NCBI GenBank assembly: GCA_036651815.1
Contig: JAVVXB010000022.1
Coordinates: 1 to 51,614 of the forward strand
Length of the DNA stretch: 51,614 nt
Origin: JAVVXB01 sp036651815
GTDB taxonomy: Bacteria > Bacillota > Clostridia > Christensenellales > CAG-138
Reading direction: 5' to 3'
Positions within the stretch are counted from its first letter, which is position 1. The number at the start of each line of letters is the position of its first letter. Position numbers and translations under genes: made by a program. A model generated the notes under the pieces. The model made no database searches, was not told the DNA's origin, and saw nothing but the letters and a program-made list of their open reading frames with translations. This document shows, piece after piece, positions 18,442 through 26,495 of this stretch.

Positions 18442-18475
18442 AAAAAAACGATGCCCGATTTGGTTTCGGACATCG
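18442..18475 (-). terminator. Leader terminator/attenuator ahead of the small ORF
   Basis: On the minus strand a 10-bp stem (cgatgtccga/tcgggcatcg, one G-T pair) with a 7-nt loop is followed by seven T. It sits between the regulator gene's own terminator and the small ORF start. An SD-preceded ATG at 18478 would send ribosomes through it in frame with the small ORF. Confidence 0.7.
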
Positions 18476-18560
18476 CATGTTTCTCCCGCGCTCCGAATAC
18501 TGCATCTAGTTGATATCAATATACGGATTCACGGGTTACGCAGATGGTTATGCATTTATG

Positions 18561-18585
18561 AAAAAAAACGCCCGGTTTCCCGGGC
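18561..18585 (-). terminator. Terminator of the BTAD regulator gene
   Basis: On the minus strand the stem gcccgg/ccgggc (18585-18580 with 18575-18570) is followed by eight T, 13 bases after the regulator's stop codon. Confidence 0.85.
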
Positions 18586-18597
18586 AATGATCCATAT

Positions 18598-19851
18598 TTA
18601 TATCCGTGTTTTCCAACGTTTCGGATGCTTCTCTACCTTATTCAAAATAATTGGTTGCGGCGGTTCATCGCCCGCCAGTACGGTATAGCTAACCATCAGA
18701 TCCTCACGCGCTTGCCCATATTGTCCAAACGCCGCATGAATTCTCTGGATGCTGACCTCGGCATCTGCCCGCGTGCAGCCCCAAAGCATTGCAAGCATTT
18801 GGGATGCACTGTAACGCGTATACATATCGCTTTTACGCAGTGTCCGTCCCAGTGCAAGACTCAGTTTTTGAATGCCCACTGTACGCATTTTCTGATTTTC
18901 TACTGGTTTCCCCTGCTGATCGGTTACGGTGCACAACAGTAAGCAGCAGTCGATGCCCTCCCGTATCATAATTCGCCGGAGAATGCGATATCCGTCCACA
19001 AAACTTGGATAACTACAATAATACGCATCCAAGCAAGTCTCCTCCCGCAAGGATCGGTCCACGTCTTCTGCCGCAGATATGGGAAACAACACCTTGTTGC
19101 TGATTGCGCGAGCGCAATCCATCAACCGTTCGGACGGATATACACCCATTTCATCAAACAGCATACTGATGGCCGCCTCATACTCATCCATGGCCTGCTG
19201 ATACCTGCCAAGTGAAAGCAAGCTGTTCATCCTGCAGATATGCCACTCCTCATCAAATGGAAAAAAATCAGACATTCGCCTGCCCAACAGATAGGCACGC
19301 TCATAATCGCGTTGTGCCACATACTGCGCAGATAGGCCTCGGGCAGCGCGAATCAGTCGCTCCGTCAGTGCGGCATTCTCCACCGCGACCCAGAGTTCAC
19401 TGGAAAACATCGGAAGAATCTCCCCCCGATAGCCCTCACAGACCTGTTGCCAAAGCACCATACGTTCTCCCGCACCCACGGCCGCATCCGCTTTTTCGGA
19501 GAGGTCAACAAGATTTTGTACATCGCTCTCAACGACAATTTCATCCGTAAAAGTATAGATGCCGTCCCGAACCTTGATAAAGTCCATGTCTGGTAGAAAG
19601 CTGTGGGCAAGTTGTTTGCGCAAGCGGAAGATCAGTCCTTTCAAACTGTTTGCAGCATCCACATCCGCATTTGGATATAGCCAAGCAAGGAGCTTGTTAC
19701 GTGGAATTCCATCTTTGGCATAAAATAACAACATTGCCAATAGCTGCGCCGATTTTGATGTGCTACTCTGCATGATATTCAGTTTTTTTCCCGTATAAAA
19801 AATCTCACACGCAGACATAAACCGAACCTGCAGGGATTCCCAATTGGACAT
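18598..19851 (-). CDS. BTAD/SARP-like transcriptional regulator with degenerate GGDEF-like C-terminal domain
   Basis: 417 residues. Residues about 1-95 form a winged-helix-like unit (SKSAQLLAMLLFYAKDGIPRNKLLAWLYP ... LKGLIFRLRKQL), and about 100-255 a bacterial transcriptional activator (BTAD) helical repeat domain with the paired motifs RDYERAYLLGRRMSDFFPFDEEWH and LGRYQQAMDEYEAAISMLFDEMGVYPSERL. Residues about 285-400 resemble a GGDEF fold (LGRTLRKSDMYTRYSASQMLAMLWG) in which the GGDEF signature is replaced by SASQM, so cyclase activity is not expected. The start has SD cgcctgaac-region weak, but MSNWESLQVRF fits the fold. It lies immediately upstream of the small protein and giant adhesin genes and probably controls them. 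Confidence 0.8.
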   Translation of the reverse strand: MSNWESLQVRFMSACEIFYTGKKLNIMQSSTSKSAQLLAMLLFYAKDGIPRNKLLAWLYPNADVDAANSLKGLIFRLRKQLAHSFLPDMDFIKVRDGIYTFTDEIVVESDVQNLVDLSEKADAAVGAGERMVLWQQVCEGYRGEILPMFSSELWVAVENAALTERLIRAARGLSAQYVAQRDYERAYLLGRRMSDFFPFDEEWHICRMNSLLSLGRYQQAMDEYEAAISMLFDEMGVYPSERLMDCARAISNKVLFPISAAEDVDRSLREETCLDAYYCSYPSFVDGYRILRRIMIREGIDCCLLLCTVTDQQGKPVENQKMRTVGIQKLSLALGRTLRKSDMYTRYSASQMLAMLWGCTRADAEVSIQRIHAAFGQYGQAREDLMVSYTVLAGDEPPQPIILNKVEKHPKRWKTRI

Positions 19852-20492
19852 GTTCAGGCGCCGCCTCCTTTCGGATTTCCTTGCTCTTTCACCATCAATA
19901 ATGATCCCTGTATTGCGGCGACACAGCCCCGCAATATAGAGCTACTCATCCGCATCACAACGCGCTGCATTCAATTATATCCAGGTGTCCGCCACGCGCA
20001 ACCGTGTTCGACCTTTTTCATCAATGTTAGAAGTAATTACTGAAATGATGCGGATTTTTTGGACAATTTCATTCGTTTGGATATGCATTTTTAAATTTAG
20101 AATCTGTCAACTTCTTGGCGATTAGCCCCACTTATGCACACCGTTCATGCTTGCAATCCTTTCACGCTTATTCGGCAGACATCTGGGCGGGCACAAGTGC
20201 TTTACAGATAGCAATGCTGTCATTCTGGTTATTCGCGTTCAACTCATCGAGCTTAACCTTAAATCCCTTTCTGTTTCATTATCCATGTAAGTGTTCCTTC
20301 CTTCCGTTTACTTGCTATGTGTGTATAGAATCGTAACAATGTTGGTGTTTCAGCCTTGTATGTTTTGACGAGCTTACGGATTCCAGCACAGTCAAAACAC
20401 GGTTATCACCCTTGTGAAACAAGTTTTCAACGATAAAGGAACGTATGGGCTACCTCCGTCTGCCACGGATTTGGCAGCTCCGCCATTTTCCG
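19852..20492. other. Intergenic region, no gene recognised
   Basis: About 640 bases between the BTAD regulator start and the gpr stop. A hairpin tattgcgg/ccgcaata lies near 19912-19940, in the likely upstream region of the regulator. No ORF of convincing composition is seen. The segment 20100-20330 has no recognisable similarity. Confidence 0.5.
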
Positions 20493-21407
20493 TCAATGCA
20501 TCAGTAAGGTTCTGATTTCCGAATAGCAGTTACCCAACAGCGCCATATTAATGCCGTTAGCTAAACGGCGCGATGCGTCCTCCACCAGTTTATCCACGTC
20601 CTTTGGTGTCACCACCATGTTCTGCATTTGCTGACCAACTAAATCTGCCGCCATATTGGAAAGCGCGTCTCCATCTCCCCCGACACCGGTGCGTTTTTCC
20701 AACAGACGGACGGCTTCCCGCGCAATCGTTGAGGCATATACAACCGTTGGGACACCAATTGCATAAACAGGTACGCCTAGCGTTTTCTTGTTTAATCCGC
20801 GCTGTCGGTTTCCAACGCCCGCACCGGGTAACAGACCGCTATTGTTGATCTGGATGATGCTCGACATGCGTTCTACCCGCTCGGATGCCAATGCGTCGAT
20901 ACACAGCACCGCCGCCGGTTCCGCCTGCTCGACGATGCCCAGCACAACCTCCGCAGTTTCCAGCCCCGTAATGCCTAACACTCCAGGCGTAAGTGCAGAA
21001 ATTGTACGCATGCCTGCGGGCGCCAGTTCCGGCGCAAACGCATGGATATGCCGTGTGACAAAGATCTTTTCCACAGTGCGCGGCCCGAGTGAATCCGGCG
21101 TAATCATGCGGTTGCCAAGGCCAATGACGAGGATATGACCGGATATATCTCCGAGCATCGTCTGCAGTTCATCCCGTATGCATCGTTCCGCCGCATTCGT
21201 CAAATCATCATTGGAATCCGGAATTTCAATGGTAACATAGATCCCCATTGGTTTTTCCATCTCTTCGGCCGCCTGCTGCGTCTGGATTGCGATACGGGAG
21301 GTCTCGATTCCATCACGCACCTCTGTCTGCTCGCTAACACCCTCGATCTCCCGATGCCGCGCAAAGGACTCTTTGGCAAGGTCCGTCCGGTTCAACCGCG
21401 TAATCAT
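20493..21407 (-). CDS. gpr: Germination protease (GPR)
   Basis: The A25 family aspartyl-type endopeptidase that degrades small acid-soluble spore proteins during germination, made as a zymogen in the forespore. ATG 21407 (MITRLNRTDLAKES) is chosen because ggagg is spaced correctly, giving 304 residues; the longer frame would add unrelated residues. Family motifs: TDLAxEs, GIxVTIEIPD (EKPMGIYVTIEIPD), VIGLGNRMITPDSLGPRTVEKIFVTRH, ALTPGVLGITGLET, VLCIDALASERV and GVGNRQRGLNKKTLGVPVYAIGVPTVV. The conserved Asp residues in ITPDSLGP and CIDAL are present. spoIVA lies upstream but a terminator separates them, so gpr likely has its own sporulation promoter (sigma-G in known species; I could not place the boxes confidently). 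Confidence 0.95.
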   Translation of the reverse strand: MITRLNRTDLAKESFARHREIEGVSEQTEVRDGIETSRIAIQTQQAAEEMEKPMGIYVTIEIPDSNDDLTNAAERCIRDELQTMLGDISGHILVIGLGNRMITPDSLGPRTVEKIFVTRHIHAFAPELAPAGMRTISALTPGVLGITGLETAEVVLGIVEQAEPAAVLCIDALASERVERMSSIIQINNSGLLPGAGVGNRQRGLNKKTLGVPVYAIGVPTVVYASTIAREAVRLLEKRTGVGGDGDALSNMAADLVGQQMQNMVVTPKDVDKLVEDASRRLANGINMALLGNCYSEIRTLLMH

Positions 21408-21426
21408 GCGTCCGCCTCCAAATAAT

Positions 21427-21459
21427 AAAAAAGTCACAGCGGATGATTCCGCCATGACT
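21427..21459 (-). terminator. Terminator of spoIVA
   Basis: A 12-bp stem (agtcatggcgga/tccgctgtgact, two G-T pairs) with a tight 4-nt loop and a six-T run on the minus strand. It ends about 20 bases before the gpr start codon and follows the spoIVA stop by 50 bases. Confidence 0.85.
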
Positions 21460-21508
21460 AGGTTTTCCTTCAATTGCTGTCATCATACAGTCATGAAGTG
21501 GTTTCATG

Positions 21509-22987
21509 TTATAGCATGATGCAGATCAAACTGTTGCATCCTTCGTTCACAATACGCTGCAAGGTGATCTGCATGCGCTCGCGTACCTCTTCCGGCATAC
21601 GGCCCATCTTGCCTTCCATCCCTTCGCGCACCAGATCATAGAGCGGTTTGCCAAAAATGTTCGTCTGCCAGATTGCGCGCGGATCGCTATCGAACGTATC
21701 GCTCAGATAACGCACAAGCGCCTCCGACTGCTGTTCCGTACCAACGATGGGGTTCACTTCGCTGTCGATATCCACACGGATCACATGCAACCCGCTGGCT
21801 TTTGCACGAAGCCGAACGCCGAAGCGATTGCCCTGCCGCACAATCTCCGGTTCATCAAGCTCCATATCATCAATGTTCGGGGGAACGATTCCATAACCAA
21901 AGTTTTTTGCGTCCGACAGTGCACCGGAAATTCGATCAAACTCTGCCTTTGCATGCACAAAATCACGCAGTTTACTCATCAGCTGAAAATCATCTTTAAT
22001 TTCACACCCGCATTGTTCGCTCAGCACGTTGTAAAACAACGTTTCTTCCGGCTGCATCGCCATGCGCGCAATGCCTTCCCCAAGGGATACCTCCGTTGTA
22101 CGCACCGGTTGAAACTGCTCAACGTTTTTTAGCTCGCTGGCCAGTGCATGATAATCACGCAGTTTTTTTAACTTCGGCAACGCAGACAGAATCGGCAGCA
22201 TCACGCGTTGGGTCAGTGGATGATCGTTCGGCAACGCCCGCATAAAGCTTGGAAGGCGAATTTCAATCATGCGCAACGGAAATTCCAGCAGCATTTGATC
22301 CAGCAGCTCCTGGGCGCGGGAAACGTTCATCTGCATAACATCCATGCAGCAAACGCTCACGCCATACCGTTCCGTTAACGACGATTTTAGTCCCATCGCC
22401 CGCTCGCCTTCCGGATCGGTGCTGTTAACGACGATTACAAAAGGTTTCCCGGTCTGCAGCATCTCATGGATAACCCGATCCTCCGCTTCCACATAGTTTT
22501 CACGCGCAATCTCCGTAATACTACCATCGGTCGTCATCACAACTCCGATGGTCGAATGCTCAATCATCACTTTACGTGTGCCAATTTCAGCCGCTTCCTC
22601 AAAGGGAATGTCATGATCAAACCAAGGGGTGCGCACCATGCGCGGAGCTTCGTTTTCCAAGTGCCCCACCGCGCCCGGTATCAGATACCCAACGCAATCA
22701 ACAAGCCGTACGTTACAATAGCGATCTTCATCCAATTGCAAACGAACCGCTTCATTTGGCACAAATTTCGGTTGTGTGGTCATGATTGTTCTGCCGTTTG
22801 CGCTCTGCGGCAGTTCATCGACAATGCGAGATTTGATGTGTTCGTTCTCCATGTCCGGCAAAACCAGTAAATCCATAAAGCGCTTGATAAACGTAGATTT
22901 CCCCGTGCGTACCGGACCCACGACTCCAATATAAATGTCACCCTGCGTTCTCAGGGCAATATCCGAATACAGCTTACTCCTATCCAT
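21509..22987 (-). CDS. spoIVA: Stage IV sporulation protein A (SpoIVA)
   Basis: The ATPase that polymerises on the forespore outer membrane as the coat basement layer. ATG 22987 (MDRSKLYSDIALRTQGDIYIG, gaggtg upstream) gives 492 residues, the usual length; the longer frame is not needed. Walker A is GPVRTGKSTF, followed by RTIMTTQPKFVPNEAV and VRLVDCVGYLIPGAVGHLENEAPRMVRTPW. The C-terminus CNSLICIML resembles the conserved membrane-targeting tail. It sits 60 bases downstream of plsY in the same direction. A TTCATATA/CTGTATAT pair upstream might be a sigma-E promoter, but the match is weak. Confidence 0.97.
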   Translation of the reverse strand: MDRSKLYSDIALRTQGDIYIGVVGPVRTGKSTFIKRFMDLLVLPDMENEHIKSRIVDELPQSANGRTIMTTQPKFVPNEAVRLQLDEDRYCNVRLVDCVGYLIPGAVGHLENEAPRMVRTPWFDHDIPFEEAAEIGTRKVMIEHSTIGVVMTTDGSITEIARENYVEAEDRVIHEMLQTGKPFVIVVNSTDPEGERAMGLKSSLTERYGVSVCCMDVMQMNVSRAQELLDQMLLEFPLRMIEIRLPSFMRALPNDHPLTQRVMLPILSALPKLKKLRDYHALASELKNVEQFQPVRTTEVSLGEGIARMAMQPEETLFYNVLSEQCGCEIKDDFQLMSKLRDFVHAKAEFDRISGALSDAKNFGYGIVPPNIDDMELDEPEIVRQGNRFGVRLRAKASGLHVIRVDIDSEVNPIVGTEQQSEALVRYLSDTFDSDPRAIWQTNIFGKPLYDLVREGMEGKMGRMPEEVRERMQITLQRIVNEGCNSLICIML

Positions 22988-23048
22988 GCCGCACCTCCTC
23001 ATATACAGTGTCAATCCATACATGTATATGAAGGGGTTGCTTGGGTTA

Positions 23049-23666
23049 TCACTTCTTGCAGATCAGTGTTTGTTCTTCTCCATGAAGCAATCGCTTAATA
23101 TTATCAATGTGCCTCACATAGACAATTGTTACAATCAACACTGCAAGAATGACCAAGGCAATATCCTGAATACGAAAAATCAGCACAAAAACCAGGAATA
23201 ATAGAACTCCGGCCAATGACATGACCGAAACTTTCTTGGTAAACACCACCAGCAAAACGGCAACCGCCAGTGCGCCCAACATACCAAATGGAAAAACCAT
23301 AAACGCAATTCCACAGGAGGACGCAACACCCTTACCGCCACGAAATCCCGCAAATATCGGATAACAGTGTCCGATAATCACAAGATAGCCTGCAATATAC
23401 CCGCCATAGGTTCCCATAATCAGCCGGCCGAGCAGCACGCCAAGAATCGCCTTTGCAAAGTCTCCAATAAATGTAATGGTTCCCGGCCCAAGTCCGAACA
23501 CGCGCACCATATTGGTACTGCCAGCGTTGCCGCTGCCATGATTGCGCACATCATCATGATAGTACGCCTTGCTGACAATGATGGCGGTTTGAATATTACC
23601 AAGCAGATATCCGCCCACCGCGCAAAGCAGTGCCATCCAAATATGAAAAGGGACAACCGTATTCAT
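23049..23666 (-). CDS. plsY: Acyl-phosphate:glycerol-3-phosphate acyltransferase PlsY
   Basis: 205 residues, a polytopic membrane enzyme of phospholipid synthesis that transfers acyl groups from acyl-phosphate to glycerol-3-phosphate. It shows the family motifs GSGNAGSTNMVRVFG (GNxGSTN motif), YLVIIGHCYPIFAGFRGGKGVASSCG and several hydrophobic helices. The start ATG overlaps the der stop by four bases (ATGA), indicating translational coupling. The basic hydrophilic C-terminus (VRHIDNIKRLLHGEEQ) is typical. Confidence 0.95.
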   Translation of the reverse strand: MNTVVPFHIWMALLCAVGGYLLGNIQTAIIVSKAYYHDDVRNHGSGNAGSTNMVRVFGLGPGTITFIGDFAKAILGVLLGRLIMGTYGGYIAGYLVIIGHCYPIFAGFRGGKGVASSCGIAFMVFPFGMLGALAVAVLLVVFTKKVSVMSLAGVLLFLVFVLIFRIQDIALVILAVLIVTIVYVRHIDNIKRLLHGEEQTLICKK

Positions 23667-24988
23667 TCCTGCTCCTCCTTTTTACGATTGCGAAGAAACA
23701 ACCGCATCGGGGTACCATCCAATCCAAATGATTTCCGGAAATAGTTTTCGAGATACCGTTCATAGGAAAAGTGCATTAATTCGGTATCGTTGACAAATAT
23801 CAAGAATGTCGGCGGTTTGACGGTCACCTGCGTGGCATAGTAAATCTTTAGGCGACGTCCCTTATCTGTGGGCGGTTCCATCATGCTCACAGCTTCGTTG
23901 ACAATATCATTGAGTGTTCCGGTTGAAATCCGGCGGCACGTCTGTTCATACACGGCGTTCACATAGCGCATAACCTGATTGACGCGCTGCCCATACTTAG
24001 CCGAAATAAACAGCATGGGCACATAGCTCATAAATGCCAGATCCACCGCTAGGTCCTTTTTAAACTGACTCATGGTATGCGTATCTTTTTCAATCAAATC
24101 CCATTTGTTGACAATAAGAACGCTGGCTTTTCCTTCTTCATGCGCATAGCCGGCAATGCGAACATCCTGCTCCGACAGACCGCTCTCAGCATCGCAAACA
24201 ATCAGCACCACATCCGCACGCCGCACGGCAGCCAGCGATCGAATGACGCTGTAGCGCTCGATGGTATCGTCCTCAATAGCCCGTTTTCTGCGTATGCCCG
24301 CCGTGTCCACAAGTACATAATTGCGTTCGTTATATGTAAATGGCGTATCAATGGAATCCCGCGTTGTCCCAGGAATGTCGCTGACAATGGCGCGTTCTTC
24401 ACCAAGCAACGCATTCACCAAACTGGATTTTCCAACGTTTGGCTTGCCCACAACCGCGATATTGATACGTTCGTCCTCCACCAGTTCTTCCGCTTTCGGA
24501 AAATCGCGCACCACGGCGTCTAACATATCGCCAAGACCCAAGCCCTGCGCAGAAGAGATGGTGATGGGATCGCCAAGTCCCAGCGAAAAGAACTCATACA
24601 TGGACTCTTCGAACTTTGGTGCATCCACCTTGTTGACCGCCAGCACGATTGGTTTTTTGGATTTACGCAGCATGGTCGCAACCTCGATATCCGCGCTCGT
24701 CATCCCTTCGCGGCCATCTACAAGAAAGATGATCACATCCGCAGTTGCGATGGCAAGCTCCGCCTGCCTACGCATCTGCACGGCAATGATATCCTCATTG
24801 GCCGGTTCAATGCCGCCGGTATCAATGAGCGTAAATGCATAGCTCAGCCACTCCGCATCGCCATAGATCCGGTCGCGGGTAACGCCGGGCGTGTCCTCCA
24901 CAATGGCCACACGATGGCCAATCAAGCGATTAAATAGTGTGGATTTGCCGACATTCGGCCTGCCGACGATGGCTACCAAAGGTTTCAT
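23663..24988 (-). CDS. der: Ribosome-associated GTPase Der (EngA)
   Basis: A 441-residue tandem GTPase required for 50S subunit assembly. Domain 1 has GRPNVGKSTLFNRL, DTGG and NKVD. Domain 2 has GKPNVGKSSLVNALL, DTAGIRRKRAIEDDTIERYSV and NKWD. The C-terminal KH-like domain (RLKIYYATQVTVKPPTFLIFVND ... FRKSFGLDGTPMRLFLRNRKK) is complete. It starts three bases after the DUF512 gene stop and overlaps plsY, so it is the middle gene of an operon. Confidence 0.98.
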   Translation of the reverse strand: MKPLVAIVGRPNVGKSTLFNRLIGHRVAIVEDTPGVTRDRIYGDAEWLSYAFTLIDTGGIEPANEDIIAVQMRRQAELAIATADVIIFLVDGREGMTSADIEVATMLRKSKKPIVLAVNKVDAPKFEESMYEFFSLGLGDPITISSAQGLGLGDMLDAVVRDFPKAEELVEDERINIAVVGKPNVGKSSLVNALLGEERAIVSDIPGTTRDSIDTPFTYNERNYVLVDTAGIRRKRAIEDDTIERYSVIRSLAAVRRADVVLIVCDAESGLSEQDVRIAGYAHEEGKASVLIVNKWDLIEKDTHTMSQFKKDLAVDLAFMSYVPMLFISAKYGQRVNQVMRYVNAVYEQTCRRISTGTLNDIVNEAVSMMEPPTDKGRRLKIYYATQVTVKPPTFLIFVNDTELMHFSYERYLENYFRKSFGLDGTPMRLFLRNRKKEEQE

Positions 24989-24991
24989 AAT

Positions 24992-26320
24992 TTACTTACT
25001 CCCAAATACAATGTTGATAAAATCTTCTCCGTCAAAAAAGGGCTTAATTGGTATTCCAAGTGTATGTTCCACCTGCGTAAGCGTCATATTATCCAAAAAA
25101 TACCGATCGCCCTCGCGCAGCATTACTCTTGGAATCAGCAGTGTTTCTCCATGAAGCTTGCCCAATAACCCATCTATTAGATCCTGCCCGGTGATCAGTC
25201 CGCCAACCGTAATTTGTTTTCCAAAGTAACGATTGATCAGCCCAATAGAACAAATCGTAATCTGGTATGGGCGCAGCGATTCCATCAGCGGGCGCATAAA
25301 CCGCTCTGCCGTTATGCCGCCCGCGACGGCATAACGTATCGGTATTGCAAGAGGCTTACGCTCACTCAGTGCTTCCTGAAACTCGCTCTCAAACAGCCGC
25401 AGCAAGCCAACGCCGTTCTCAATCTGCGGAAACCCGTCATACGTGTCCCAAGGGGGCAGCGTTTGCTCCGCCAACCCATACCATTCGTCGGAAAGGTAGA
25501 CAAACCGCGTACCCAGCTCTTCTAAAAACCGTTTCTGATACGGCGCAATCCAATCGATCAACGCAGCGGCTTCTTCCCCGGTATAGCAGCGCAGCGGATA
25601 CAGTTTCTCCCGATATTTGGTTAGTCCGACCGGAACAATGGCAAGAGACTGTGCTGCTGGTAGCAGTGTCTCCACATCCACCAGTGTCTGCCTAAGCACA
25701 TCGCCATCGTTAATGTCCGGGCAAAGCACCACCTGTAGATGAAACCGAATGCCCGCGTCCTTCAGGCGGCGAAGTTGCTCCAGCACACGCCCGGCGGATG
25801 GGTTTTGCATCATCCGCACACGCGTACCCGGATCTGTTGCATGCAATGAAACATAAATTGGGCTGACGTGTCGCGCAAGGATGCGGTCAATCTCCCTATC
25901 GTCCACATTTGTCAGCGTCACATAGTTGCCCATAATAAAGGACATGCGCCAATCGTCGTCTTTCACATGTAAGCTCGTGCGAACGCCCTGTGGCATCTGG
26001 TCAATAAAACAAAAGATACAGTGGTTCTTACAGGTGCGAAGATTGTCCATCATGCTGGTTGCAAAGGACAGCCCGAGTGGTTCGTAGTCTTCCTTTTGCA
26101 CCTGAACCGTACGATCTGTTCCCTCATCATTCCTCAAAGAAAGACAAATACATGCGTTTGCCGTCAGATACTCGTAATCCACAAGGTCGATCACAGGCTC
26201 TCCGTCAATACACAGCAACGTATCCCCTCGCACAATGCCAAAGCGTTCCGCCGGTGTGCCGGGCAGCACATCACTGACCCTTTGTCCCATTATTTTAGAA
26301 TTGGACGTAAAATTTTCCAT
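24992..26320 (-). CDS. DUF512 radical-SAM protein with N-terminal PDZ-like domain
   Basis: 442 residues from ATG 26320; an alternative ATG at 26356 adds 12 residues. Residues about 1-75 form a PDZ-like module (VLPGTPAERFGIVRGDTLLCIDGEPVIDL). A radical-SAM CxxxCxxC cluster (CKNHCIFCFIDQMPQG) follows, then the DUF512 C-terminal half (GNGVGLLR-type, ENGVGLLRLFESEF, then a GLITGQDLIDGL motif). The family sits next to der in many Clostridia, and its function is unknown. A TATAAT (26327-26332 complement) lies only six bases before ATG 26320, compatible with a leaderless transcript, whereas the 26356 start would be inside the promoter. First gene of the der-plsY operon. Confidence 0.88.
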   Translation of the reverse strand: MENFTSNSKIMGQRVSDVLPGTPAERFGIVRGDTLLCIDGEPVIDLVDYEYLTANACICLSLRNDEGTDRTVQVQKEDYEPLGLSFATSMMDNLRTCKNHCIFCFIDQMPQGVRTSLHVKDDDWRMSFIMGNYVTLTNVDDREIDRILARHVSPIYVSLHATDPGTRVRMMQNPSAGRVLEQLRRLKDAGIRFHLQVVLCPDINDGDVLRQTLVDVETLLPAAQSLAIVPVGLTKYREKLYPLRCYTGEEAAALIDWIAPYQKRFLEELGTRFVYLSDEWYGLAEQTLPPWDTYDGFPQIENGVGLLRLFESEFQEALSERKPLAIPIRYAVAGGITAERFMRPLMESLRPYQITICSIGLINRYFGKQITVGGLITGQDLIDGLLGKLHGETLLIPRVMLREGDRYFLDNMTLTQVEHTLGIPIKPFFDGEDFINIVFGSK

Positions 26321-26390
26321 GTTGACATTATAACACAGTTTCTTAGCAAAATGCATAACCTTTCTGTTTCCTGATTTCCCTCAGGTTTCC

Positions 26391-26419
26391 TTGACGGCCG
26401 TTGACAGATTTGTTACAGT
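26391..26419 (+). promoter_or_regulatory. Promoter of the aconitase X operon
   Basis: TTGACG (26391-26396), a 17-bp spacer and TACAGT (26414-26419), about 75 bases before the aconitase X start. A second TTGACA overlaps at 26401. Confidence 0.5.
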
Positions 26420-26495
26420 AAAGAAAGATTCTTAATTCATATCACAGTCGCAATCATCTCACTGCAACAAACCTTAGAGGAGGCGAATAGCAATT

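Noticed and set aside
20115..20336. 73-residue plus-strand ORF in the gap before gpr
   Set aside because: No SD and no recognisable family; the composition looks like translated non-coding DNA.
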